This document shows positions 1 to 12,329 of a DNA stretch of 64,000 nt, piece after piece (the stretch's first letter is position 1; each line of letters opens with the position of its first letter). The notes under the pieces were generated by a model. It was not told the origin of the DNA. It saw only the letters and a list, made by a program, of their open reading frames with translations, and made no database searches. This stretch comes from Volvariella volvacea V23 (Eukaryota; Basidiomycota; Agaricomycetes; Agaricales; Pluteaceae): positions 2,121,158 to 2,185,157 of the forward strand of contig KB722737.1 of NCBI GenBank assembly GCA_000349905.1. The letters are read 5' to 3'. Made by a program: the position numbers and the translations under genes.

Positions 1-772
1 CACCTCCACAACAGCCACCTGCACCTGCACCCCAACCACCGGCGGATAATGGCAATGGTAATAGCAACAATGGAGGAAACAATAATGACAATGGCAGCTC
101 CAGTGGTTCAGGTAGTACCTCTGGAAGCGACATTGCTGCCTATCTCGATTCTCACAACTCCATCCGTGCTCAACATGGAGCTGCTCCGCTTACATGGAGT
201 GACGAACTGGCTGCTAGTGCTCAACAATGGGCTAATGGATGCCGATTCCAACATTCTGGTGGCCAGCTAGGCCCTTATGGAGGTGAGCTGTCTATTAGAT
301 GTGACCTTATCCTATGCATGTGACTAATATGATAACAATGCAGAGAACTTGGCTGCCGGTACCGGAAGCGGGTATGGTATCAGAGAGGCCGTCAAATCTT
401 GGACAGACGAAGTTGGTAAGTTGCAGGGGTCGGTTGTGTCTGGGGCACATTGATAACAGAAATATAGTCGATTATAACCCCAACAACCCGCAGCCTTCGC
501 ACTTCACTCAAGTTGTATGGAAGGGCACAACACAAGTTGGCTGTGCGGTACAATTATGCGATGGAATCTTCGACGCTAGATTCGGTGTACGTATACCCCT
601 TGTTGCTGATGGAGTGCTATTAGTTGATGTGTGTTGTTATAGCCGGCCAGGTATTATGTCTGCGAGTACTTCCCCCAGGGCAACATCATTGGTCGATTTG
701 GGTACGTCTTACTTGCATGCAGTCCTAGGAATGAAATTGACTAGCACTTGCAGCCAAAATGTCCAGGCATGA
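1..772 (+). CDS. Secreted CAP/PR-1 (SCP/TAPS) domain protein, 5' end outside window
   Basis: The reading frame enters the window in frame (codons start at base 3) and ends at TGA 770-772. It begins with a Pro/Gln/Ala-rich stretch and an Asn/Gly/Ser-rich linker, followed by a CAP domain. Introns are 283-343, 416-466, 587-642 and 702-753. The family tetrad is visible: His in SHNSIR, Glu in YGENLAAG, Glu in SWTDE and His in SHFTQVVW. Cysteines lie in GCAVQLC and YYVCEYFPQGN, and the protein ends in GRFGQNVQA. Fungal CAP proteins are secreted, and several bind sterols or lipids. Here only the fold and the extracellular-type linker are seen. The signal peptide would lie upstream of the window, so secretion is inferred. 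Confidence 0.9.
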
Positions 773-986
773 GGCCGTTAGCGTTTCCATACCCATTACT
801 TCTTACGTTTCATATACCCAATCGCCTCCAGCCATTAAAATGAATGATCCCATCTGGTATGGGTTGCACTGATATTAAATGAGCGTGTGAAATACATGTG
901 TATTTGTCTAGTTTGGGGGTCAATAACAATTTAGCTTGAACGACGTCACTCTCCTTGTCTTCCGCCACTCATCACCTCCCTGTCCT

Positions 987-2390
987 ATGTTCCTTCTCCG
1001 GGCAGCCAGGACGATCTCTGAGCTTAGCTATGCCCTTCTCATTCTAATAACCATTGTCGCAACCGGCCTCTCATGCGCAGCGTTGTTATCGCAAGCAGTC
1101 CGGAACTCGCCTTCCCGGAGCTGGCGGAACAACTTCAATGCCCTCATCATAGGCGCATCATATACCATTGTGGTTTGTAGCTTGTGCATCATTATATTGC
1201 TTCGTTACCGACATCACCTCCTGAACATGGTAGCTCATAGCCTCAGTACTCTTCTGTATTAAGAGAAGGGTGGCCATTCGCCTAAGGCTTCATCGAATTT
1301 CCAAATCGTTCAGTACCATTGGAAGGGGAGATGTTCCGGATGTGAGTCTATTACGACAACCTGCGAATGTATCATGCACTTGACTGACTCGATGGAAACA
1401 CGCCTATCAACCTCCACTTACATGGCTGCTACACATGGCGATCCGCTCATGCTCAAACATTCATGCAACTCTCCCTGGTCGGGTGTATACATCATCCTTG
1501 ACACGCCTTCAATCAACAAATGATGTTGTTACCATACGTCCACACCGATTACCTGACTCTCTCATCAAGACCGTACACGAGTACATCTCACAGGAGTACT
1601 TTCGGTCATGCTTAGTGTTTCATAAGTCCATACCTGTTGGTGCATTTCATCCGGGTTGGACTATAGATGGTGAGGAAAACCTCCCAACACTATTCCTGCT
1701 AGTGGATGTCTCTGTCTCATGTCCACTTGCGGTTGACTGGAGTACAAGGCGTAGCCACTTCTCATCGTGTTATGGGTTTTCCCCAACACGTGCTCGTTTG
1801 CCGTTTCCTTGCCCTTCCCCAATCTCCCAAAACTCTCGTTACAAAGCGACTCACCGAAGATTATTATCCAGACGCGGGCCAGCCAATCAACTTCCGCCGC
1901 GAGATATTAAGCACCATCCCTAAATTAGGTGTGTCTGGTCTGCTTCACAGTCGTTTAAGGATATCAAGCCTGGCTGTAAATTACCCTAAAGCCATGTGAA
2001 GGGCTAACGAATTAATTCCCGATTTTTTTCTTAGATGAAATGGCTCGGATAGTTATCCCAACACACCCTCCACTGAAACCTCATGCACGCATGCTTCATC
2101 ATTTCCGATTCATAAAGCCATTGCTATCGACGGATGAATTTGGTCTTACACCCCTACATTACTATGACTCTGTTATCCAGATTGCACGCATGTCCTCAAA
2201 GGAGCTGTCGAAAGAAGAGTACGAACTCGGTCGAAACGTGGCGGAAGAAATCGCAACAAGGTAAGATCAATACCATGGAGACTTCAGTTCATTGCTTATC
2301 CAACGCAGTCTTGATGCTGTACGGATGGCTATGGAAGATGAAGCAACAAGGGGTAGCCGAACGAGTTCGACATTTGACGAAGGGGCCTAG
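987..2390 (+). CDS. DLT1: DLT1-like (defect at low temperature 1) membrane protein
   Basis: Six exons: 987-1172, 1234-1341, 1570-1669, 1872-1928, 2035-2260 and 2309-2390 (252 aa, phase-consistent). I chose the ATG at 987 because the N-terminal hydrophobic helix (LSYALLILITIVATGLS) follows directly. A second membrane helix spans the first splice junction (LIIGASYTIVV/LIASVLF) and is followed by a basic CIKRRVAIRLRLHR stretch. Conserved-looking soluble motifs are GDVPD, VHEYISQEY, INFRREIL and VIPTHPPLKPHARML. The layout of two helices and the FNALII segment resembles yeast Dlt1, a poorly characterised membrane protein; the match is from memory. Two introns (228 and 202 bp) are much longer than the local norm. 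It converges on the CBR1 gene, with 71 bp between stop codons. Confidence 0.65.
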
Positions 2391-2461
2391 GGTAATCATC
2401 AATCTATTTAAATGTATAGCAAAGTACTCTATAACCAGGTATAATGTAGCTGATCGTTGGA

Positions 2462-3972
<1,511 letters not shown>

Positions 3973-4583
3973 TGGAAGACGAGCAACCCCAACTCAACAA
4001 TTTCTCACACTCGCTGGGTTTGTTCCGCGCTGGACCCTGTCGGTGCGGAACTGTGAGCTGCTCGCTCGAATCTCGTTCTGCACGGCTGCAGTCGCCGTTC
4101 CGCGTGCACATCGCCAGCGCTTCCCCCGGAGATACTGACCATTGCCAACCATCTGCGGGCCTACGCGCGGCTGGCAGCTGGTCGTTTCAGCTGGCAGTGA
4201 TGGTTGGCACGTGGAGCCAAACAGGAGCAAACATGTTGGCCTTCAATCAGCGATACGGCCAGCACTCGGACTTAGTCTCACTCACAACCCATCCTTCACT
4301 ACGGCTCATATCTCAAGGCCGCTGTCGATTATCACAGCGAGGACCCTCCTCAGTTCTCTGGCTGTGTAAAGGACTCCTTCTCCTTCTTCTCTTGTCTTCT
4401 TTTCCCTCTTTCTTCCCTGTTTTTGCTTTCTTTCTTCTGCTTTTGATTTCAACCTTCGTTGGCATCATAAGTCTCGTTGTTTCACGCTGCGCGTGTCCCA
4501 TTGCATAGATACTTATCGGATCTGAACCTCCACGCTTCCGACACTTCCTGCCCAGCTTCACCCCTCCTCGCAGCCCATACAAA
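3973..4583. promoter_or_regulatory. Divergent promoter region between CBR1 and the phosphatase gene
   Basis: This 611-bp stretch separates two start codons on opposite strands. It contains a T/C-rich tract near 4370-4450 on the plus strand, upstream of the phosphatase start, a common pattern for fungal promoters and 5' UTRs. Open frames inside it on both strands lack recognisable protein character and are not called. Confidence 0.5.
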
Positions 4584-6772
4584 ATGACTCCCATGCCACG
4601 CAAACGAGGGCCCCCATCCACCCTTCGAATCGACACCCCCGTTCAGAATCCTCACATAACTCTTGCCCTGGGCGACGGTTCTGCTTCTACTTTGTCTTCT
4701 GCAGCTTCCGAATCCGATTATTCCCCTTTAAATAATCTCCCAAAGGCCAGGTCCTCAAGAAACATGAAAAAATTGTCCTTGAATCTCTCCGCTCAGTCCT
4801 CAAGCAACTCTCTCCTGCTTCCCGCCGAACCCCCGAGTGCTTTTGCTCCGACACACCCCGATCTTTCTCGCAAGGAGAGGCCTCGCCGTCCATCCATCAT
4901 TTCCTTGCCCGCCACGGCTACCCCTGCCACTCTGCTCCGCAGAGAGGAAGATGGTTCTCCCTCTGTTCCCTACGCGGACGGCCCTATACAGATTCTCCCT
5001 GGTATATGGCTTGGCTCTGAAGATAACGCTCGGGACTGGAAGGGTCTCATGGAAAGAGGCATCAAGTCTATCCTCAATGTCGCGAAGGAAGTGTCGTTGC
5101 CGTTTGATACGCATAGTGGCTCCCAACCCCTACGATCTGTGGTTTCCACCCCGGACTTCAAAACTACGCGAGACCCAAACTCGACTTATTATCCTCCACA
5201 TGCTGCAAGCGGTAGGCCTGGCATGTATTATCTCAAACTTCAATGGTCCCACGGACAGCAGAACCTGGTAAAGGAGGGCTTCAAGGCCGCAATGGCATTC
5301 ACAGACGCTGCACTGGAGCGCGGTGAAGGCGTGCTTGTGCAGTGCGTACAACCTTTCTTCTTGCTTCTGCTTTGCTAATGTCTCCTTGTAGTTGCCAATG
5401 CGGAATTTCTCGCTCAGCTACATTAGCTATCGCTCTCGTCATGCGGGCTGCTCATGAGCGCTCCCAGTCGGTTCCCCCGGAGGTCTGGGCGTTAAAGGGT
5501 ATGCAAGGCGCTTACAACTTTGTAAAGGAAAAGAGTAGATGGGTTGGTCCAAATATGTCGTAGGTTCTCCGCTGCTATTGTCTTCACCACTATTGATCAA
5601 CCGCACATACCAGCCTCATCTATGAACTTCTGGAATACGAAAAAGTCCTCAGAGGTGGCTCGTCGTCACCCGCATCCTCGGAGAGGTCTTCTGTTTTAGC
5701 TGATGAAGAAGAATGGGGACGTCGCAGGCGATTGCTAGACGAGGCTCCGTCAGATGTCGAGGAAGAGCGGGAGAGCACCTTCGTGATGCGCGAGGCACAA
5801 GCACTTGACAAAGCAATGGAAGATCGAGTTGTTGCTCGGAAGAGTTCCGCCTCCTCTGTTGCATCCGCTGGTTCGGGTGTTGGTATGGGTGCTGCCTGGA
5901 GAAGTCGGTATAGTCGCAAGCGAACCGGTTCTATTGCAAGTAACATGACCAGCAATAGTATACTCAGCGAAAATCTTGTTGAGGAAGATGAAGAGCGAGA
6001 ACTTTTGGGTGTGGGTGGTGGGTTTGATGATGACCAAGCTAGGATATCCGGTCCAGAAGTTGATGAGTCATCAGCGACAAATTCTCCTGATGACGAGATG
6101 GAAGATGTGCCCCACCTTGTTACCCTGCCGCCTCCTAAGCCTGCTAAGCCTACCAAAGTACCGCACCTATCGCGGCCACCTCCATCGGCGCCTGTGTGGA
6201 AGACCTCATTCAATTTACCACCGCAACCAGCGACCGCTACTCGTTCTTCATTCAATCTTCCCTCGCGACCAGCTGGTAAACCTAAGCGTCGTCCTCCGCC
6301 CATCAACCTGCTTCCAACTGTACCTCCTTCACCTATCGCTCTGATCGTGGATGACCAATCTCAACACCCAGCACCAGCACCTATCGAATCTAAAGGCAAA
6401 GGCAATGTCCCCTCTGTCCCCATCCCACGACAGAACACCCAGCCTCGTAAAGCTGCGCCGCCACCACCACTGCCCCTCCGTCAGAATCTATTGAAAAAGG
6501 TCGGATCATCACAACCAACCTCCACAAGCGTTTCCACACCATCACAAACATTGTTTGTGTTTCCTCCATCCCCGACGACAACGGCATACACACCATCTAC
6601 TATGACTCTTAGTACGAGCACTCCAATCGCATTCCCAACAATGTCCACCCCTCGAGTTTCCACTTTCCGCGCCCAAGGTCGAACACGCTCTTTTATCGGT
6701 ATTACGGCGGTTCGTACACCAACAACGGCATTCACCAAGGTGGATGCCCGGGGTATCATTGGGTTTGAGTGA
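4584..6772 (+). CDS. Dual-specificity protein phosphatase, Msg5/Pmp1-like (probable MAP-kinase phosphatase)
   Basis: Three exons: 4584-5341, 5392-5559 and 5614-6772 (694 aa). Splicing of the first intron creates the catalytic H-C-x5-R signature: HCQCGISRSATL with Cys254 and Arg260. This form with a second Cys in the loop is typical of fungal Msg5/Sdp1/Pmp1 phosphatases, which dephosphorylate Thr and Tyr in MAP kinases. Preceding motifs are ILPGIWLGSEDNARDW and a WSHGQQNL segment, and after the loop comes KEKSRWVGPNMSLIYELLEYE. The N-terminal 130 residues are Ser/Pro-rich. The C-terminal half is acidic, then Pro/Ser/Thr-rich and probably disordered, suitable for docking or phosphorylation. Substrate and pathway are inferred from family membership only. 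Confidence 0.88.
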
Positions 6773-7317
6773 ATTAACCTGTTTGTTATCAAGAGATGTC
6801 GCGCTTTCACGTTGTCCGTGCGATGTGCTATGACTTATGCTTACTCTCAAATCATGAAGAAACAACACCCTATTTCATGATGCCTTATGGTGGTATGTAC
6901 GCTTTTCATTAGCCACGTGGACACTGTGAACGCTTGCTGTTGTCGCTATTATCCTGTCTCCTCCCCTCTATTCGCATTGTTTGTTGTCTGTAGGTAGACT
7001 CATCAGCTTTCCCTGGCTTGGCATTTGTTCTGTGCACCATGGTTCTCCAGCATTTGTCTTCACGTTTTTTTTGGACTGGATCGCCCAATGTTCGCTATCT
7101 CGTGTATTATTAGTGTTTATTCCGTTCACATCGCCAGCATGATCCTGGCATCACACAGTTGATCACCATGCTCTTCCTTTGTGCATAGTTCTTTCTTGCG
7201 TTGTATATTTCTTTCGCATTTGGTCAGCAGTAGTTCATCTATTGGTATGCACTTTTGTCTGTTTGTTATCGTAGGGAGTAGAATAGCTCCCCTCGAGAAT
7301 ATATTGCACCCCCTGGT
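6773..7317. other. Convergent 3' flanks of the phosphatase gene and TVP23
   Basis: A 545-bp T-rich stretch between two converging stop codons. It probably holds the 3' UTRs of both genes. Short open frames on the minus strand have no protein-like features. No repeat, RNA gene or mobile element is seen. Confidence 0.5.
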
Positions 7318-8569
7318 CTAGCCAAATACCCTACCTACTCCCCTTTGAACAGCGCTTGTCAGAAGTGAACCTCCAATGCTACCCAGACCCCATCCAGATC
7401 CCATGACGCTATTCGCCCAGCGTTGCTTCGCGTCGCGATCGCTGGGGTGTATTGTGTGTGAGTTGCAACGAAGTGCGTGTTGCTATGGTACTCACGCGTA
7501 TGTAAATCCTATCGCATTTGTGACATTGAATACGAGCGCTAGAATTACGATTGGGATGAAGCTATGGAAGCGGATTGAGTGAAGTTGTTGTATAAGTAGA
7601 TGGTCATATGGTACGCACGCGAATCCTAGTTTCAGCAGAGATACTATCAACAAAGCGCTCCACAGGAGGGGAAACACGTATATCGCGATCTAGGATACGG
7701 TGAGCAAGTGATAAGGATGCGGGGTGCATATTAGTTACCCAGAACATTCTGTAAAATCATTGAGTCTACGAACACATAGAAATATTAGTCACGCACTTGG
7801 AATCGATAGGATTTGGAGGACGCGAAGGCTAAGACTACAATCAGGATTCACTCAACCAAAAGGTGCAGCTACGTACGTCTCGACTTTCAAAAACCCAGTA
7901 GCTTTCCCCGTCCTCGTCTACCTGTCATCGTCTGGGGTTAATCTAATGAAGCGCATATGATCGACTCGTTCGTACCTGGTTCCAGAAACGCAGTCCTACT
8001 AATGTGCGACCTGCCACATTCTGAGTTCATTTAAGCCTGGAGGAAATATGTTCCCAGATCCAACTTACCCGACAGTTCCAAAAGTCCATGGCCAGCAAGA
8101 CCACAACGATTACAGTCTAAATAGCCGCGGTGAGTGGTGGATCAGGAGAAAGCATCCAACAGAACAGACTTACAGATAGAACGAAGTCTGAGGTGAAAAA
8201 TCCAGATAGGATGTAGACGGATATGGCGGCTATGCGGAAGAAATATAGAAAGAATAGTGCTACTGGGTGTGCAGACTATTCTAATAAGCATTCGCCTATC
8301 GAAGTTGCAGTGGGATGGCATACTTGACGAAATATACCCGCAATACCTAGGAGCGTCTCTATGTCAGTGATTACCCTTACTGACGAAGATCGCAACTCAC
8401 CAGCTTCCGCATCGCTTTGAGTCGTGGCTAAATTACCTGTCGTACTGGTTGGAGTGAGAGTGACAGGCTGCCTTGCAGGCTTAGCGTTAGGGTTTGAGAT
8501 GTTCCTAGAGGGTGGATCGGCTGGTTCATCGGGTTCGATGGTCTCAAGAAGCGGTGCAGTTGCACTCAT
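7318..8569 (-). CDS. TVP23: Golgi apparatus membrane protein TVP23 (FAM18 family)
   Basis: Eleven exons: 8569-8401, 8358-8324, 8275-8174, 8116-8069, 8020-7976, 7921-7877, 7828-7797, 7748-7739, 7689-7619, 7561-7496 and 7441-7318 (248 aa, phase-consistent). Family motifs appear only after splicing: [72 protein letters not shown], a hydrophobic segment [15 protein letters not shown], and [19 protein letters not shown]. Four membrane helices are expected. Tvp23 proteins sit in the late Golgi and act in vesicle traffic. Exon 8 is a 10-nt microexon needed to complete KMFW. It is divergent from the next gene, with 111 bp between start codons. Confidence 0.93.
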
Positions 8570-8680
8570 CGTGGTGGTCGACGTTAGGTAGGTACAGTAC
8601 GAGTAGTCACAGCGTGACATGTGACACAAGCAACCCATAACCTTAAGCCTCGCAAATCAACAAACTGTGCAACGACACGC
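8570..8680. promoter_or_regulatory. Short divergent promoter, TVP23 / membrane protein gene
   Basis: Only 111 bp separate the two start codons, so the core promoters must overlap or share this stretch. No clear TATA element is visible. Confidence 0.4.
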
Positions 8681-10334
8681 ATGATGGCAAGCTCCTTTCG
8701 AAGTCATACAGAAACCACTCCGCTCCTTGGACGACGTATTACGACAAATCATGCCCTTCCGCCTATTACACCAGATTTTATTGAACGAATACGAAATTCC
8801 GACTTTGATGTTTTGCCTATGAGTAATCTGTGCCCCCACCCACTTAATACCCCGCTCTCGACCGCATATACCCTCAATGTATTCCTCGAACTCAGAAGAA
8901 TCGAAATTATGGACTGTACGATACCGGCTGACTACGACCATTGGAGAAGAAGTGATCTTGCCAAGGACAATATCGAGAAGATTGAAGTGCGGATACTCCA
9001 GTTATGGGAAGACTTCCTAGGGCGGTATCGGGGCATAGATGAAATACAACAAGTACTTCTCGCTGAGTTTCCGACAACTACAGGGCGGGGTCCGAAGCAT
9101 CTAAGCGGTACGTTATTCTCCACCTTCCCTCTTACCACGTTTTTTCTCAATGACATCAATTGCTGAATGCAGTGATTCGGTTCCTGGCCCGCCCTGATGC
9201 GCCAACCGATCTAGCTGCCCATCCTCTCGTCCTGTCTGTGATATCCCAAGCTTGGGAACACGGGGCTGAGCGGCCAGAGGATGCGGACCCGCCGAGTGTC
9301 GCCGAGCGATACGATATTACATGTACGCCTCGGTGAGTACATGAATGCTCTAGAGAGCTGAAGGCCTAACCTCGGCCTGTGCTTGTTCCAGGATATCATA
9401 CCTAGTGGACACCGCGTCACAATTTGCATTCATCTTCCTGCTTGCCCACTACATAATATACCCGCCATTAGTCACGATCAACATTCTCCAACCCGAAGCT
9501 GTACGCGAGGTTCTACTGCTCTTACTCTCAGCTTCTTGGTTAGTCCGCTCGTGGACATTGGCCACCGTTCCGTACTTGATCACGGGTGTGGCCTTCCTTC
9601 TTCGCGTTCCCTACACTCTGCAACCCTCGGACGCCACATTTATCCTGCTATTGTGGGCGCTCGCACTGCAGTTCTTCATCTTCCACCTTCCGACTCCGAG
9701 AAGCCCACTTCATTTTAACCCGCCACACACACTCCCTCTGTCCGTGCTCCTTCACGAAGTCTTATCTCGGATCGTTCTCCCTGTCCTTGGGTTCTTCCTC
9801 CCTGCATTCCTGGCGACCTTCTTCCTTCTTTCCGCATCATTATCCGGCACACTCAGTACACTGGTCAACACTGTTTCGGTATCTCTCCCTAACCCCTGGA
9901 TGCCTGCCAGCCCTCCCAGCGTTCGGGTAACCTTCTTCCTGATGCTCATTTCCACGCTTGCCTTGATGTCCTCGTCCATTTGTGTGCTGATCGTCTCAAA
10001 GCCTTGGCCTGCCACCTCGAATTCTAACCCGGCCAACCCCAGACCATACGCCATCCTAGCTACATGGGACCGATATTCCGAATATATTGGACATGCGGCT
10101 CGTGTGGCATTCTTCAGGACATACCTAACTTACTCGGATCCTTATTACTTTCCCGCTCCGTTGAACCTTCTTCAGGTATTTTTCATTGTGACCACGTACA
10201 CTCTGTCGATCTTCTTTTGTGGGAGTACCTGCTCGTACGAGGATGACGTTAAAGTACTGTTGTGGAGAGTAATTGTGGGGCCCATTACCGGTGTTGTGGC
10301 GTTGTTTGCGCAGATCTTTCGCTTGTTTGGATAA
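8681..10334 (+). CDS. Multi-pass membrane protein of unknown function
   Basis: Three exons: 8681-9107, 9173-9332 and 9392-10334 (509 aa). The start is one of two adjacent ATGs (8681, 8684). The N-terminal soluble part of about 195 residues begins with a possible acidic/dileucine sorting signal (ETTPLLG) and contains FLELRRIEIMDCTIPADYDHW. It is followed by about seven to eight hydrophobic segments from residue 200 on, for example QFAFIFLLAHYIIY, FLPAFLATFFLLSASL and VTFFLMLISTLALMSSSICVLIV. The C-terminus is LWRVIVGPITGVVALFAQIFRLFG. I do not recognise the family. The layout (helical soluble N-domain, then membrane block) is loosely like fungal TRP-type vacuolar channels (Yvc1), but no shared signature is visible, so no function is assigned. 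Confidence 0.85.
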
Positions 10335-10440
10335 TTGACTCGTGCACTTACGGTACCATTTACTTGATGATAGACTGACTCGACGTCCTTAGGGATAGCC
10401 CTTTTAACATCGCTTTACTGTTCTCTTTCTACAATCACGC

Positions 10441-12262
10441 ATGCCGAGAAACAAACGTTCAAAGACTCATGCAACTATCGGCGCCCTCACTGAAGATGAC
10501 ACCAATCCCCAGCGTCTCATGACAGCAGACATAACCTCAGCAGCACCCTCCACCCGTGAATTTTCACCAGCAATTGTTCCATCCCTCACCACACTTTGTA
10601 CGCGCAAATTCGCGCAATCCTTTATTCGCCTTCGAAACAATGAGCGATTATGGGCACACATTTCTGGACAACTACACATTATACCTGATCCACTTATCCC
10701 CAAAATTTTCGCTGTCCTGAGGGCTCATTATCCAACCTATCTCAAACACGAACTCATTGTTACTGTGCGAGGTGATTGCGTGTATTGCCAAAGCTATACT
10801 GACAGATGAAATGCAGTGCTTTTTTCGCGGGTCTTCGGTGACATTGACGAGTGCTCTTCCTGGTGTCCACAAACGTACCATTACCGATATTCCCCGGCTC
10901 AACCCTAACCTCGTCGAGCTGGTATTGGATGGATTCACCACAATTGCTGACGCCGCCTTTGCTTCTGCTCTGAGAGGGCTAAAGTCCCTTCAACTTGTGG
11001 TGTTGCGGTCAGCTACAATCACTAACCCTCCTCGTACTATCTTCACGTTTTGTACAGTGGTTGCACACAAGTGGGTTCTCAGACTATAGAAGCTGCGACA
11101 GAGAATTGTCCAAGCTTGAGGGTAGTCAACCTCAATTATACCTCTGCAACCCCAGCCTCCGTGTTGGAGTTTCTACGTTCTCACCCAAATGTCGAGGTGC
11201 TCAAGTTAGCGGGCCTCAGGAATTGGGTTAGTGTGCATATTCAATTGCATGCGGATTCACAAGTGTTCACTTGAATGGCCTGCAGACGGATGGGGCATTG
11301 GCTCGTCTAATCAACGAACTGGACGGTACAATAAGTTTTCCAAACCTCCATACCCTCAAGCTTCGCCAACTTACACTATCTGATGCCTCGCTGAGTGCTC
11401 TGATTCACTCGTGTCCCAATCTTAGGCGACTGGACGTCGCTTTTACCGGGATTCGACATTGTGCCTCTGTTCTACGGTTGGAAGCGTCAACCATGTCCCA
11501 CTTGGAGAAGCTCTCTATAGGTTCAACTGGCGTCCAAATATCTGAATTGCTCGCCACTCTTCCCTCGCTGAAAAGCTTGCGGATACTATCTATATCCGCT
11601 TTGGGCGAGGCTACTACCATGACTCTCACCGACGATGGTCTGCGGTCGTTGACGGCGGTTCTAGAGTCTCTAGTTCACATAGAAGATATTAATCTGGCAT
11701 GCAATACCAAGCTATGCAGCGACTCAGTATCCGCAGGCAGTGCAATGCGGGAGTTTATCTCACAGATTGGACGAAATTGCAAGGTGATTGGACTTTATGC
11801 TGCTTCTGTATTCATCCATACTATTCTTTCCAATTCAGCGATTGAACTTGGCTGGTGTCTCGTCACTGCGCTCCTCAGATCTTGAGGGTCTCGTTGCAGA
11901 TCTTTTCGCAAACGAGCACCCAAAACTCGAAGTCCTGAATCTATCAAATACGCGGGTAGATGATGGCATTTCCAGTTTTGTATCAAGTTGCCATCTTTTG
12001 AAATCGTTGAACCTCTCCGGTACCAAGGTCACCAGTGAGTTGACGTCAGTCCCTCTCAGATGTCGAAGTAAACACGAATTAGGTGATGGTGTGTTGCCCA
12101 TCATTGATGTGTGTCCGGAGTTGACTACGCTGGACCTCACTAGTTGTCGAGGTATCAGAGTGGTCGATAGACGTCGGTTCTTTGAGGTAATGACCACCCA
12201 TTCCCAGTAGATCTCCCACACTCAAAAGCGCAACACAGATATGGGAGGAACAAAGAAAATAG
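10441..12262 (+). CDS. RNI-type leucine-rich-repeat protein
   Basis: Seven exons: 10441-10764, 10817-11007, 11058-11226, 11286-11783, 11839-12034, 12083-12186 and 12239-12262 (501 aa). A basic N-terminus (MPRNKRSK) precedes a helical region (TRKFAQSFIRLRNNERLW). At least nine leucine-rich repeats of the ribonuclease-inhibitor type follow, for example ENCPSLRVVNLNYTSAT, SCPNLRRLDVAFTGI and LVHIEDINLACNTKLC. The C-terminus FFEIWEEQRK lies in a tiny last exon. Such repeats form a solenoid for protein binding, as in SCF and DNA-repair adaptors (for example Rad7), but no F-box is visible. Function is unknown. It converges on the GH74 gene with 67 bp between stops. Confidence 0.85.
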
Positions 12263-12329
12263 AAATAATTGGATTCTCTAGCTCCTTTCAAGGCCGGTGT
12301 TTATACATAAAATAAATTACATGTTTGAA

